A stretch of DNA of 64,000 bases, from contig NZ_JAGJBZ010000002.1 in the NCBI RefSeq assembly GCF_020010925.1, forward strand, positions 1,984,001 to 2,048,000. The letters are read 5' to 3'. Below are positions 49,325 to 58,153 of this stretch, piece by piece (the first letter of the stretch is position 1; the number at the start of each line of letters is the position of its first letter). The translations under genes and the position numbers were made by a program. The stretch is from Streptomyces griseiscabiei (GTDB lineage: Bacteria; Actinomycetota; Actinomycetes; Streptomycetales; Streptomycetaceae). Below the pieces are notes generated by a model that was not told where the DNA came from, ran no database searches, and saw only the letters and a program-made list of their open reading frames with translations.

Positions 49325-50422
49325 ATGGCGCTGACTCATGGCACGTGCACGGACCGGTTCGCCGCGGTGCGCGAGGCGCTCGCGGCCTCGCTGGACGACA
49401 AGGACGTGGGGGCGTCGGTCGCCGTGTACGTGGACGGTGAGCCGGTGGTCGACCTGTGGGGCGGGTACGCCGACGCGGAGCGCACCACCCCGTGGGAGCG
49501 GGACACGATCACCCATGTGTGGTCCACCACCAAGACGATGACGGCGCTGTGCGTGCTGATGCTCGCCGACCGGGGCGAACTGGACCTGGACGCGCCGGTG
49601 GCGACGTACTGGCCCGAGTTCGCGGCGGCGGGCAAGGAGGACGTACGGGTGCGGCATGTGCTGTCGCACACGGCCGGTCTGCCCCGTTTCGACGCGCCCA
49701 CGACGCTGGAGGACCTGTACGACTGGCCGACCGTCACCGCGCGGCTCGCGGCGCAGGCGCCGGTCTGGAAGCCGGGCACCGAGGCCGGCTACCACGCGAT
49801 GACCCAGGGGTATCTCCTCGGGGAGATCGTCCGCCGGGTCACCGGCCGCAGCCTGGGCACCTTCCTCGCCGAGGAGGTCACCGGGCCGCTGGGCGCGGAC
49901 TTCCACATCGGGCTCGCCGCCGAGCACGACCACCGGGTCGCGCCGATCATCGCGCCGCCCACCTCCCCGGACCGGAGCGGTCCGCGGCCCAACCCGGTCA
50001 TCCCGGACGGCACCGCCAACACGACCGCCTGGCGGCGCGCCGAGATCCCGGCCGCGAACGGTCACGGCAACGCCCGCTCGGTCGCCGCCGTCCAGTCGCT
50101 GCTGGCCTGCGGCGGCGCGGCGCGCGGTGTACGGCTGCTGTCGGAGCGGGGGTGCGAGCGGATCTTCGAGGAGCAGTTCGACGGCACGGACAGCGTCCTG
50201 AACGTCCCGATGCGCTACGGCATGGGCTACGGCATCAACGGCGGCCTACTGCCCAACCCCCGCACCTGTTTCTGGGGCGGCTGGGGCGGCTCGCTCGTCG
50301 TGGTCGACCTCGACGCCCGGATGACCGTGACGTACATGATGAACCAGATGATCGACGGGGGCCTCGGCGACGAGCGGGGCTTCGCGATCCTCGCGGCCGC
50401 CTACGAGGGTCTGTCGGCCTGA
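49325..50422 (+). CDS. Serine hydrolase, class C beta-lactamase/esterase family
   Basis: 365 aa. ATG 49325 lacks a Shine-Dalgarno sequence; TACCTT sits 6 nt before it, so the mRNA may be leaderless. The nucleophile motif is STTK (WSTTKTMTALCVLMLADRG, ~residue 64). GYHAMTQGYLLGEIV supplies the Tyr motif, and a late FWGGWGGSLVVVDL block matches HGG-type positions as GWGG. No signal peptide. This is the EstB/LACTB-like group, usually cytosolic esterases or transacylases. Different subfamily from the serine hydrolase at 11.7-12.9 kb. Confidence 0.88.
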   Translation: MALTHGTCTDRFAAVREALAASLDDKDVGASVAVYVDGEPVVDLWGGYADAERTTPWERDTITHVWSTTKTMTALCVLMLADRGELDLDAPVATYWPEFAAAGKEDVRVRHVLSHTAGLPRFDAPTTLEDLYDWPTVTARLAAQAPVWKPGTEAGYHAMTQGYLLGEIVRRVTGRSLGTFLAEEVTGPLGADFHIGLAAEHDHRVAPIIAPPTSPDRSGPRPNPVIPDGTANTTAWRRAEIPAANGHGNARSVAAVQSLLACGGAARGVRLLSERGCERIFEEQFDGTDSVLNVPMRYGMGYGINGGLLPNPRTCFWGGWGGSLVVVDLDARMTVTYMMNQMIDGGLGDERGFAILAAAYEGLSA

Positions 50423-50440
50423 ACGACCCCGTCTGAACCG

Positions 50441-50481
50441 CGCGCACCGGCCCCCGGAGACTCTCCCGGGGCCGGTGCGCG
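50441..50481 (+). terminator. Terminator after the serine hydrolase
   Basis: CGCGCACCGGCCCC (50441-50454) and GGGGCCGGTGCGCG (50468-50481) form a perfect 14-bp stem around a 13-nt loop, 19 bp past the stop codon. Confidence 0.8.
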
Positions 50482-50606
50482 GCATGCCGAGGCCGTCTGG
50501 CAAGATCACCGGCACCTGGTGGAACCAGAACCCTGCATTCCTCCTCTCCAGGGGCGGGGGACGCACCGCAATCACCGCACATCACCGCGGCCTCCGCCGA
50601 CCTGCC

Positions 50607-50658
50607 GCGACAAGACGCTGCGACAAGGCGTCGCGACAGGGCGCCGCAACAAGGTGTT
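50607..50658 (+). repeat. Four imperfect 13-bp tandem repeats upstream of the sulfatase
   Basis: Units GCGACAAGACGCT, GCGACAAGGCGTC, GCGACAGGGCGCC and GCAACAAGGTGTT follow one another without gaps, in the 319-bp non-coding region before the sulfatase. A 13-bp period is close to, but not, a helical turn, so cooperative protein binding on one face is not obvious. The rest of that region beyond the terminator shows nothing definite. Confidence 0.6.
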
Positions 50659-50741
50659 CATGCCCTGTGCATGGTGTCGCTCCGAGCGCTCCGGCCACCA
50701 TCGGATCACGACCGCCCGCCGATCATCACCCAGGAGTCCGC

Positions 50742-52541
50742 ATGCCCAGCCGCCGCCGTCTCCTCGCCGGGACCGCCGCCGTCGGCGCGACCGGGGCGGC
50801 GGCCGGCTGTGTCGCGCACGAGGGACGCAGGGCCGGGCCCCGCGAGGTCGCCGCCCCGCAGGTGAGCCGGCCGTCCGCGCCGGTGGTCCCCGCCGCCCGC
50901 ACCCCGTCGAACCGGCTCAACTTCGTGGTCGTCCTCGCCGACGACCTCGGCCACGGGGAACTCGGCTCCTACGGCCAGAAGCTGATCGACACCCCCCGCC
51001 TGGACGCCCTGGCCGCCGAGGGACTGCGTTTCACGGACGCCTACGCCGCCGCCCCGGTCTGCGCCCCCTCCCGCTGCTCCCTGCTCACCGGCCTGCACAG
51101 CGGCCACGCCACCGTCCGCGAGAACCCCTGGGGTCCGGGCGGCCAAGGGGCGCTCACCGAACAGGACTTCACCTTCGCCGAGGCCCTGCGCGCCCTGGGC
51201 TACCGCACCGCGCTCATCGGCAAGTGGGGCTTCGGCCCCGAGCGGCCGAACCAGCCGAGCCACCCCAACTCCCGTGGTTTCGAGCAGTTCTACGGCTATC
51301 TCACGCACAAGCACGCCCACGAGTACTACCCGACCTATCTCTGGGACAACGCCGAGAAGCACGACATCCCCGAGAACCGCGACGGCGCCCGTGCGGTCTA
51401 CGCGCCCGACCTCATCGAGGACCGGGCGCTCGGCTTCGTGGACGCCCACAAGGACGAGCCGTTCCTGCTGTTCCTCGCCCCGACCGTGCCGCACGCCCCG
51501 AGCCTCGCCCCGGAGCTGGGCGCGTACGCCGACGAGCCCTGGACCCGGCCGAACAGGGCCCACGCCGCCCAGGTCACCGGCCTGGACACGCTCGTCGGCA
51601 CCCTCGTCGACCGGCTCACGGCGCACGGCATCGACCGGCGCACCGTCGTCCTCGTCACCAGCGACAACGGCCCGCACGAGGAGGGCGGCACCGACCCCGA
51701 CCTCTTCGACGCGAGCGGCCCGCTGCGCGGCTACAAGCGCAATCTGTACGAGGGCGGCATCCGTGTCCCCCTCATCGCCTGGTCCCCGCAGCGCGTCCCC
51801 GTCGGCACCACCGACCGGCCGACCCCGCTGACCGATCTGCTGCCGACCCTCGCCGACCTCGCGGGCGCGCCCGCCCCGACGGACATCGACGGGCTCTCCG
51901 CCGCCCCGCTGCTGCGCCCCGGCGGAGCCGAGGCCGCCCGTCACGACCAGCTGTACTTCTACCGCAACCACAGCGGTGTCACCCCGCGCGCCGACCGGGT
52001 CGACGGCGGCCGGGCCCGGCGGCTGGCCGAGGCGGTGCGGCGCGGTGACCTCAAGGCGGTGCGGTTCGCCCCCGGCCAGGACCGGAGGGTGCCCGACGAC
52101 CGGTGGCAGGTCGAGCTGTACGACCTGGCCCGGGACCCCGGTGAGCGCAACGACCTGGCGGCGGCCCGGCCCGCCCAGGCCGACGCGCTGGTCGGGCTGA
52201 TGCGGTCCTCCTGGGTGGACGACTACCGGCGTGAGCCCTACGGCGTCACGCTCCACGTCACGCGGCAGGGCGGGACGTTCCTCGTCACCGCGAGCCTCGC
52301 CAACGGCTCCGCCCGCCCCTGGACCGCCGCCCGCCTCGCCCTCACCGCGCCCCGCGGCTGGCAGGTCCGGACCCTCGGCACGGCCACCGCGGACCGGGTC
52401 CGCTCCGGCGGCCGGTTCACCGCGCGCTGGGAGGTCACCCCGGCCGCCGACGCCGATCAGGGCCGGCTCACCGCCCGGGCCACCGCCACGCACGCGGGCG
52501 CCGCGGTGACGTACACGGCACAGGCGTCGGCCGGGAAATAG
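50742..52541 (+). CDS. Sulfatase (arylsulfatase family), exported lipoprotein
   Basis: 599 aa, ATG with CAGGAG upstream. A short RRR signal (SRRRLLAGTAAVGATGAAAGC) ends in a lipobox with Cys23. The formylglycine motif is C107-A-P-S-R (VCAPSRCSLLTG), metal ligands begin with ADDLG (D67, D68), and TSDNGPHEEGG is the second metal site; GKWGFG carries the Lys. A C-terminal Ig-like/NEW3-type domain (~500-599) may bind carbohydrate. It removes sulfate from extracellular esters. Activity needs a formylglycine-generating enzyme, not present in the window. Confidence 0.92.
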   Translation: MPSRRRLLAGTAAVGATGAAAGCVAHEGRRAGPREVAAPQVSRPSAPVVPAARTPSNRLNFVVVLADDLGHGELGSYGQKLIDTPRLDALAAEGLRFTDAYAAAPVCAPSRCSLLTGLHSGHATVRENPWGPGGQGALTEQDFTFAEALRALGYRTALIGKWGFGPERPNQPSHPNSRGFEQFYGYLTHKHAHEYYPTYLWDNAEKHDIPENRDGARAVYAPDLIEDRALGFVDAHKDEPFLLFLAPTVPHAPSLAPELGAYADEPWTRPNRAHAAQVTGLDTLVGTLVDRLTAHGIDRRTVVLVTSDNGPHEEGGTDPDLFDASGPLRGYKRNLYEGGIRVPLIAWSPQRVPVGTTDRPTPLTDLLPTLADLAGAPAPTDIDGLSAAPLLRPGGAEAARHDQLYFYRNHSGVTPRADRVDGGRARRLAEAVRRGDLKAVRFAPGQDRRVPDDRWQVELYDLARDPGERNDLAAARPAQADALVGLMRSSWVDDYRREPYGVTLHVTRQGGTFLVTASLANGSARPWTAARLALTAPRGWQVRTLGTATADRVRSGGRFTARWEVTPAADADQGRLTARATATHAGAAVTYTAQASAGK

Positions 52542-52566
52542 ACCACGAGCGGGTGCGAGCCGGCCG

Positions 52567-53463
52567 TCAGGAGGCGGACGTGCCCCGCCCCGGGATCAGC
52601 GACCCCCGCCGGGGCCCGTCCGGCTGCCACCCCAGGGCCCGGGAGATCCCACGGGCCGCCACCCGCACCGCGGGCGTCAACACCGGTACCTGGGCGCCCA
52701 CTTGGGGGACCACGACCGACACGGCGGCCACCACGGCGCCGCCCGGCCCGCGGACCGGCGCGGCCACCGAGAGCGCGTCCTCGGTGACCTGACGGCTGCT
52801 CACCGCCACACCCGTGCGCCGGACTTCGGCGAGCACCCGCCGCAACCGGGGCGCGTCGGCGATGGTGTACGGCGTGAAGGAGGCCAACGGCCCCTGGCAG
52901 TAGACCTCCTGGGACGACGGGTCGCCGTGCGCGAGGAGCGCCAGGCCGACGCCCGTGGCGTGCAGGGGCCAGCGGGCGCCTACCCGGATGTGGACACCGA
53001 CGGCCGAGCGGCCGGAGAGCCACTCGATGTAGACCACCTCGTCGCCGTCGCGGACCGCGAGCTGCACGTTCTCGTGCGTCGCCTCGTACAGGTCCTCCAG
53101 GTACGGCAGCGCGATCTGCCGCAGGGCCAGGCCGCGCGGGGCCAGCGCCGCCAGCTCCCACAGCCGCAGCCCGACGTGGTAGATCCCGGACGGGTCCCGC
53201 TCCAGGGCACCCCACTCGGTGAGCGCGCCCACCAGCCGGTGGGCCGTGGTGAGGGTGAGTCCCGCCCGGCGGCTGATGTCGGTGAGGGAGAGCGCCGGAT
53301 GGTCGTGGTCGAAGGCGGCCAGCACGGCGAGCAACCGGTCGGGCGCGGAGCGCCCGGCGCCCGGTGGCGTGCTCCCCGGCGCGGTCTGCCCGGGCAGGTG
53401 CCCCGGCGCGGTCTGCTCGGGCACGGGCCCCGGCGTCGGCAGCGCGTCGGTGGTCATCGGCAT
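52567..53463 (-). CDS. IclR-family transcriptional regulator
   Basis: 298 aa from ATG 53463 (ATG 53457 is also possible). The first ~45 residues are Pro/Gly-rich with repeated 'PEQTAPGHLPGQTAPG'. The winged HTH (LLAVLAAFDHDHPALSLTDISRRAGLTLTTAHRLVGAL) is followed by the IclR effector domain (NVQLAVRDGDEVVYIEWLSGRSAVGVHIRVG; LRRVLAEVRRTGVAVSSRQ). It starts 8 bp after the MarR gene stop, so the two regulators form an operon divergent from the CoA-catabolic genes. Probably senses an aromatic or acid intermediate. Confidence 0.9.
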   Translation of the reverse strand: MPMTTDALPTPGPVPEQTAPGHLPGQTAPGSTPPGAGRSAPDRLLAVLAAFDHDHPALSLTDISRRAGLTLTTAHRLVGALTEWGALERDPSGIYHVGLRLWELAALAPRGLALRQIALPYLEDLYEATHENVQLAVRDGDEVVYIEWLSGRSAVGVHIRVGARWPLHATGVGLALLAHGDPSSQEVYCQGPLASFTPYTIADAPRLRRVLAEVRRTGVAVSSRQVTEDALSVAAPVRGPGGAVVAAVSVVVPQVGAQVPVLTPAVRVAARGISRALGWQPDGPRRGSLIPGRGTSAS

Positions 53464-53470
53464 GGCGGCG

Positions 53471-53896
53471 TCACCCCAGTCCGGCCTCGGCGATCTTCTG
53501 CAGCAGCGCATGGAGGGTCTCGCGCTCGGCGGCGTCGAGAGGCTCCACCAGTTCGTCGGAGACCCGCTGTCCGGCCTCGTCGGTGTCGCGGAGGAAGGAC
53601 CGGCCGTCCTCGGTGAGCACGATGATCCGGCTGCGGCGGTCGTCGGGGGAGGGCCGCCGCTCGGCGAAGCCCAGCTTCTCCAGGTCGTCCACCAGGCCGA
53701 CGATCGCGCTCGGGTCGTAGCCGAGCGTGGCGCTCAGCTCGCGCTGGAGCGCGCCCGGGGAGGTGGCGAGGAAGCGCAGCAGCGCGTAGTGGCGCAGCCG
53801 GAGGCCCGACTCCTGGAGGGAGGAGTTGAACAGCTGCCCGGACCGCAGCCCCAGGCGGTACAGCAGATAGCCGGTGTCCGCGTGCAGCCCGCGCAT
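53471..53896 (-). CDS. MarR-family regulator
   Basis: 141 aa if started at ATG 53896, which retains the whole fold: first helix GLHADTGYLLYRLGLRSGQLF, HTH GALQRELSATLGYDPSAIVGLVDDLEKLG, wing PSPDDRRSRIIVLTEDG. No other ATG, GTG or TTG occurs in frame up to the promoter region. However, a well-placed AGGGAG lies 6 nt before an ATC at 53950, which would add 18 residues (IARQQTQDAASIDAHEPW). The ATG at 53896 has no clear ribosome site. So either a rare ATC start is used or the sequence has an ATG-to-ATC change. Likely represses the divergent SDR operon through the repeats at 54051-54078. Confidence 0.85.
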   Translation of the reverse strand: MRGLHADTGYLLYRLGLRSGQLFNSSLQESGLRLRHYALLRFLATSPGALQRELSATLGYDPSAIVGLVDDLEKLGFAERRPSPDDRRSRIIVLTEDGRSFLRDTDEAGQRVSDELVEPLDAAERETLHALLQKIAEAGLG

Positions 53897-54050
53897 CCAC
53901 GGCTCGTGCGCGTCGATCGAGGCGGCGTCCTGCGTCTGCTGGCGGGCGATGGCGGGCTCCCTGGTCCGGGGCCTGCCCCGGGGGTCAGGCCTGCGCCCCG
54001 GTCGGGGCGGCGCGTACGTACCGCCCCAGCATGACGCAACGCCCGGGGAA

Positions 54051-54088
54051 CAACAACTATTGACGTCAACAACTATTGCTCTTAACTT
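54051..54088 (+). promoter_or_regulatory. Promoter of the CoA-catabolic operon overlapped by direct-repeat operators
   Basis: CAACAACTATTG occurs at 54051-54062 and again at 54067-54078; the junction makes the perfect palindrome TTGACGTCAA (54060-54069). TTGACG (54060-54065) and TAACTT (54083-54088) are 17 bp apart, a good -35/-10 pair for the plus-strand operon. A regulator bound here would block RNA polymerase; the adjoining MarR is the best candidate. Confidence 0.65.
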
Positions 54089-54167
54089 CGATTTCGAAGC
54101 CGCACCGCGACATCGGGGTGCCGCACTCCGGCCTCGCGGCCGCACCGCCACTCGAAGGGATCCACTC

Positions 54168-55085
54168 GTGCCCAGCATCGATCTCACCGGCAAGGTCGCC
54201 GTCGTCACGGGCAGTGGCCGTGGCCTGGGCCTCGCCTACGCACAGGCCCTCGCCGCCGCCGGCGCCTCCGTCGTCGTCAACGACATCGACGAGGCCGTGG
54301 CCGAGGCGGCGGTGAAGTCCATCACCGAGGCGGGCGGCACGGCCGTCGCCGAGGTGGTCCCGGTCGGCACGACCGAGGCCGCGGACCGGCTGGTGGGCCG
54401 CGCGGTGGAGGAGTTCGGGCGGCTGGACATCCTGGTCACCAACGCGGGCATCCTCCGCGACAAGGTGCTGTGGAAGATGTCCGACGACGACTTCGACGCG
54501 GTGATCACCACCCACCTCAAGGGCACCTTCACCTGCGCCCGTGCCGCCGCGATCCGTATGCGCGAGCAGGGCGAGGGCGGCTCCCTGATCCTCGTCGGCT
54601 CCCCGGCAGGACAGCGCGGCAACTTCGGCCAGACGAACTACGCCGCCGCCAAGGCCGGCATCGCCGCCTTCGCCCGCACCTGGGCGATGGAACTGGGCCG
54701 CGCGAACATCACCGTCAACGCGATCGTGCCGGTCGCCGCCACCGCGATGACCGAGACCATCCCGGTCTTCGCCCCGTACGTCGCGGCCCTGCGCGAGGGC
54801 ACGCCGTTCCCGGACTTCCTGCGCAAGGGCGAGGGCTTCGGCACGCCCGAGGACTGCGCGGCCCTCGTCCCCTTCCTCGCCTCCGAGGCGGCGCGCGGGG
54901 TCACCGGCCAGGCCATCGGCATCGGCGGCGACAAGGTGGCACTCTGGTCGCATCCGCAGGAGATCAAGACGGCGTACGCGAACGGCGGCTGGACCCCCGA
55001 GGCCCTCGCCGACGTCTGGCCGACCTCGCTGGGCGCCGAGCCGCAGACCGTGGGCATCCCCGCCCCGAAGATCCCGGAGGCGTGA
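54168..55085 (+). CDS. Short-chain dehydrogenase, MFE-2-like 3-hydroxyacyl-CoA dehydrogenase
   Basis: 305 aa, GTG start after GAAGGGA. The nucleotide motif TGSGRGLGLAYAQALA is at 14-29, NAGILRD holds the Asn, and the catalytic set includes S (GSPAGQRG) and Y-x3-K (NYAAAKAGI). Length and the C-terminal extension (SHPQEIKTAYANGGWTPEALADVW) match the SDR part of peroxisomal multifunctional enzyme type 2 rather than FabG (~245 aa). It would oxidise the 3-hydroxyacyl-CoA made by the MaoC hydratase at the end of the operon. The next gene's ATG overlaps its stop by one base. Confidence 0.88.
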   Translation: MPSIDLTGKVAVVTGSGRGLGLAYAQALAAAGASVVVNDIDEAVAEAAVKSITEAGGTAVAEVVPVGTTEAADRLVGRAVEEFGRLDILVTNAGILRDKVLWKMSDDDFDAVITTHLKGTFTCARAAAIRMREQGEGGSLILVGSPAGQRGNFGQTNYAAAKAGIAAFARTWAMELGRANITVNAIVPVAATAMTETIPVFAPYVAALREGTPFPDFLRKGEGFGTPEDCAALVPFLASEAARGVTGQAIGIGGDKVALWSHPQEIKTAYANGGWTPEALADVWPTSLGAEPQTVGIPAPKIPEA

Positions 55086-55975
55086 TGAGCCAGGCCATGA
55101 ACGTCGAGGAACTCGTCGCGATCGACGTCCACACGCACGCGGAGGTGTCCTCGAAGCAGGGCAACTCCTCCCTGGACGACGAACTGCACGACGCCTCCTC
55201 CGCGTATTTCAAGGTCGAGGGCAAGCGCAAGCCCACCCTGGAGGAGACGGCCGCCTACTACCGCGAGCGGAAGATGGCCGCCGTGATCTTCACGGTGGAC
55301 GCCCAGTCCGCGACCGGCACCGAGCCCGTCCCCAACGAGGAGGTCGCCGAGGCGGCCGCCGCCAACGCGGACGTGCTGATCCCCTTCGCCTCCATCGACC
55401 CCTTCCGCGGCAAGGCCGGCGTCAAGCAGGCCCGGCGGCTGGTCGAGGAGTACGGGGTCAAGGGCTTCAAGTTCCACCCCAGCGTCCAGGGGTTCTTCCC
55501 CAACGACCGCGCGGTGGCGTACGCCCTGTACGAGGTCATCGAGGAGACGGGCACCATCGCCCTCTTCCACACCGGCCAGACCGGCATCGGCGCCGGCGTC
55601 CCCGGCGGCGGTGGCATCCGGCTGAAGTACTCCAACCCGCTGCACGTGGACGACGTGGCCGCCGACTTCCCGCACCTCAAGATCATCCTGGCGCACCCGT
55701 CCTTCCCCTGGCAGGACGAGGCCCTCGCGGTCGCCACGCACAAGCCGGGCGTCCACATCGACCTCTCCGGCTGGTCGCCGAAGTACTTCCCGCCGCAGCT
55801 GGTGCAGTACGCGAACACCCTGCTCAAGGACAAGGTGCTCTTCGGCTCCGACTACCCCGTCCTCACCCCCGACCGCTGGCTCGCCGACTTCGAGAAGCTG
55901 TCGATCAAGGACGAGGTGAAGCCGAAGATCCTCAAGGAGAACGCCGCCCGTTTGCTCGGCCTGACGAAACCGTAG
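55085..55975 (+). CDS. Amidohydrolase-2 family protein (decarboxylase/hydrolase type)
   Basis: 296 aa. Metal-binding start IDVHTHAEV (H-x-H) is at residues 13-21, GFKFHPSVQGFFPND carries a further His, ILAHPSFPW another, and FGSDYPVLTPDRW the final Asp. This is the ACMSD/gamma-resorcylate-decarboxylase superfamily, acting on aromatic or unsaturated acids by decarboxylation, hydration or hydrolysis. It is cytoplasmic and fully coupled to the SDR gene. The exact reaction cannot be assigned. Confidence 0.87.
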   Translation: MSQAMNVEELVAIDVHTHAEVSSKQGNSSLDDELHDASSAYFKVEGKRKPTLEETAAYYRERKMAAVIFTVDAQSATGTEPVPNEEVAEAAAANADVLIPFASIDPFRGKAGVKQARRLVEEYGVKGFKFHPSVQGFFPNDRAVAYALYEVIEETGTIALFHTGQTGIGAGVPGGGGIRLKYSNPLHVDDVAADFPHLKIILAHPSFPWQDEALAVATHKPGVHIDLSGWSPKYFPPQLVQYANTLLKDKVLFGSDYPVLTPDRWLADFEKLSIKDEVKPKILKENAARLLGLTKP

Positions 55976-56024
55976 AGGACGCAGATGGACCTCCCCATGT
56001 GCAAGGACGGACAGGGGCACAGAC

Positions 56025-57533
56025 ATGCGCAATGAGGGACTGGGGTCGTGGCCCGCCCGCCGGGCCCGCAAGACCCCGCAGCGCACCGCGCTGATCCACG
56101 GCGACACACGTCTCACCTACGGGGAACTGCACGAGCGCACCACACGCCTCGCCCACGCCCTGCGCGCCTCCGGCGTACGCCGCGGCGACCGCGTCGCCTA
56201 TCTGGGGCCCAACCACCCCTCGTACCTGGAGACGCTGTTCGCCGCCGGCACCCTCGGCGCGGTCTTCGTCCCGCTCAACACCCGCCTCGCGGGCCCCGAG
56301 ATCGCCTACCAGCTGGCGGACTCCGGGGCCAAGGCGCTGGTGTACGGCTCCGGGTTCACCGGACTCGTCGCCGGACTGCCGGGCGGCGGGACCGATGTGC
56401 GGACGTTCGTGGAGACCGGCGCGGAGTACGAGGCGCTGCTGGCGGGGGCCGAGACCGAGCCGATCGACCAGCCCGTCGGCGCCGACGACACCTGCATCAT
56501 CATGTACACCTCGGGGACGACCGGCCGTCCCAAGGGCGCGATGCTCACCCACGGCAACGTCATCTGGAACGCCGTCAACGTGCTCGTCGACCAGGACGTC
56601 ATCACCGACGAACGCGCCCTGGTCTCCGCCCCGTTGTTCCACACGGCCGGGCTGAACATGCTCACCCTGCCCGTGCTCCTCAAGGGCGGCACCTGCGTCC
56701 TGGTCGAGGCCTTCGTCCCGGAGGACACCTACGACCTGATCGAACGGCACCGGATCACCTTCATGTTCGGTGTGCCGACCATGTTCGACCAGATCGCCCG
56801 GCACCCCCGCTGGGCCGACGCCGACCTGTCGTCGCTCAGGATGCTCTCCTGCGGTGGCTCCCCGGTGCCGACCCCGCTCATCGCGAAATTCCAGGAACGC
56901 GGGCTCACCTTCCTCCAGGGCTACGGCATGACCGAGGCGGCCCCCGGCACGCTCTTCCTCGACGCCGAGCACGCCGTCAGCAAGGCCGGCTCGGCGGGCG
57001 TACCGCACTTCTTCAGCGATGTACGGGTCGTCCGGCCGGACATGACCCCGGTCGACATCGACGAGCCCGGCGAGGTCGTGGTCCGCGGCCCCCATGTCAT
57101 GCCCGGCTACTGGGGGCTGCCCGAGGAGACGGCCGCGGTCTTCGCCGACGGCTGGTTCCGCAGCGGGGACGCCGCCCGGATCGACGAGGACGGCTACGTC
57201 TTCATCGTCGACCGCATCAAGGACATGATCATCTCCGGGGGCGAGAACATCTACCCCGCCGAGATCGAGGACCAGCTCCTCGCCCACCCCGACATCGTCG
57301 AGTGCGCGGTCATCGGCATCCCCGACGACAAGTGGGGCGAGGTGCCGCGAGCCGTGGTCGTACCCCGGGAGGGCAGCGACCTCGACGCCGACGAGGTGCT
57401 CGCCTCGCTGGCCGGACGGCTCGCCAAGTACAAGATCCCGAAGTCGGTGGTGATCGCGGACGAACTGCCCCGCACCGCCTCCGGGAAGCTCCTCAAGGCC
57501 CGGGTGCGCAAGCGCTACGGCACCAACTCCTAA
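56025..57533 (+). CDS. Acyl-CoA synthetase (ANL superfamily)
   Basis: 502 aa, ATG with AGGGG 8 nt upstream. AMP-binding core TCIIMYTSGTTGRPKGAML is at ~153-171, GYGMTEAAPG at ~300, GDAARIDEDGYVFIVDRIKDMIISGGENIYP at ~385-415 (hinge and A8 motif), and the adenylation Lys in PRTASGKLLK. The protein lacks an N-terminal extension, fitting medium-chain, aromatic or steroid-side-chain acid ligases. It activates the pathway acid to its CoA thioester, ahead of the hydratase and dehydrogenase. It starts 49 nt after the amidohydrolase. Confidence 0.92.
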   Translation: MRNEGLGSWPARRARKTPQRTALIHGDTRLTYGELHERTTRLAHALRASGVRRGDRVAYLGPNHPSYLETLFAAGTLGAVFVPLNTRLAGPEIAYQLADSGAKALVYGSGFTGLVAGLPGGGTDVRTFVETGAEYEALLAGAETEPIDQPVGADDTCIIMYTSGTTGRPKGAMLTHGNVIWNAVNVLVDQDVITDERALVSAPLFHTAGLNMLTLPVLLKGGTCVLVEAFVPEDTYDLIERHRITFMFGVPTMFDQIARHPRWADADLSSLRMLSCGGSPVPTPLIAKFQERGLTFLQGYGMTEAAPGTLFLDAEHAVSKAGSAGVPHFFSDVRVVRPDMTPVDIDEPGEVVVRGPHVMPGYWGLPEETAAVFADGWFRSGDAARIDEDGYVFIVDRIKDMIISGGENIYPAEIEDQLLAHPDIVECAVIGIPDDKWGEVPRAVVVPREGSDLDADEVLASLAGRLAKYKIPKSVVIADELPRTASGKLLKARVRKRYGTNS

Positions 57534-57548
57534 GCTAAGGAACGTCCT

Positions 57549-58004
57549 ATGAGCATCACCGTCAACGGCATCGACGAGCTGAAGAAGCTCGCCGGCAGCG
57601 ACCTCGGGGCCAGCGAGTGGATCGAGGTCACCCAGGAGCGCATCGACACGTTCGCCGACGCGACCGGGGACCACCAGTGGATCCACACCGACCCGGAGAA
57701 GGCGGCGGCCGGGCCCTTCGGCGCGCCGATCGCCCACGGCTATCTGACCCTGTCGCTGTTCATCCCGCTCTTCACCGAGCTGCTGGATGTCGAGGGCGTG
57801 TCCACGAAGGTCAACTACGGCCTGAACAAGGTCCGTTTCCCCTCCCCGGTCAAGGTCGGCTCCAAGATCCGCCTGGTCGGCACGCTGGCGTCGGTGGAGG
57901 ACGTGCCGGGCGGGGTGCAGATCACCGTCGACGGCACCATCGAGATCGAGGGCGCGCCCAAGCCGGCCGCCGTGCTGCAGAGCCTGTCCCGGTTCTACGC
58001 CTGA
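57549..58004 (+). CDS. MaoC-like enoyl-CoA hydratase (single hot-dog)
   Basis: 151 aa, ATG after TAAGGAACG, 15 nt past the acyl-CoA synthetase stop. The R-hydratase motif is complete: FADATGDHQWIHTDPEKA (Asp and His of the hydratase 2 motif), then GPFGAPIAHGYLTLSL. It hydrates an enoyl-CoA to (R)-3-hydroxyacyl-CoA, which pairs with the MFE-2-like SDR. Last gene of the operon, ending in a very strong hairpin. Confidence 0.92.
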   Translation: MSITVNGIDELKKLAGSDLGASEWIEVTQERIDTFADATGDHQWIHTDPEKAAAGPFGAPIAHGYLTLSLFIPLFTELLDVEGVSTKVNYGLNKVRFPSPVKVGSKIRLVGTLASVEDVPGGVQITVDGTIEIEGAPKPAAVLQSLSRFYA

Positions 58005-58064
58005 GAGCGCATGACTGTGGGGCGGAACACCTGACGAGGTGTTCCGCCCCACAGCCATGCGCTC
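58005..58064 (+). terminator. Terminator with a 28-bp near-perfect stem
   Basis: Arms 58015-58032 and 58037-58054 match perfectly around GACG (CTGTGGGGCGGAACACCT on the left); after one mismatch GAGCGCATG/CATGCGCTC extends it by nine more pairs, beginning at the stop codon. It is the strongest hairpin in the window. Confidence 0.9.
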
Positions 58065-58153
58065 CGGCCGCATCGGCGACGGTCGTCAGCAATCCGTTAT
58101 GGAAGTGGCTGGAGTTGACGGGGTTTCCGGCCGACTATTTCTGGCACAGTGTG

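Noticed and set aside
55985..56035. 16-codon upstream frame (MDLPMCKDGQ...) overlapping the acyl-CoA synthetase start
   Set aside because: It has a plausible GAGGACG site and could be a leader peptide, but there is no codon run or structure suggesting attenuation; chance is more likely.
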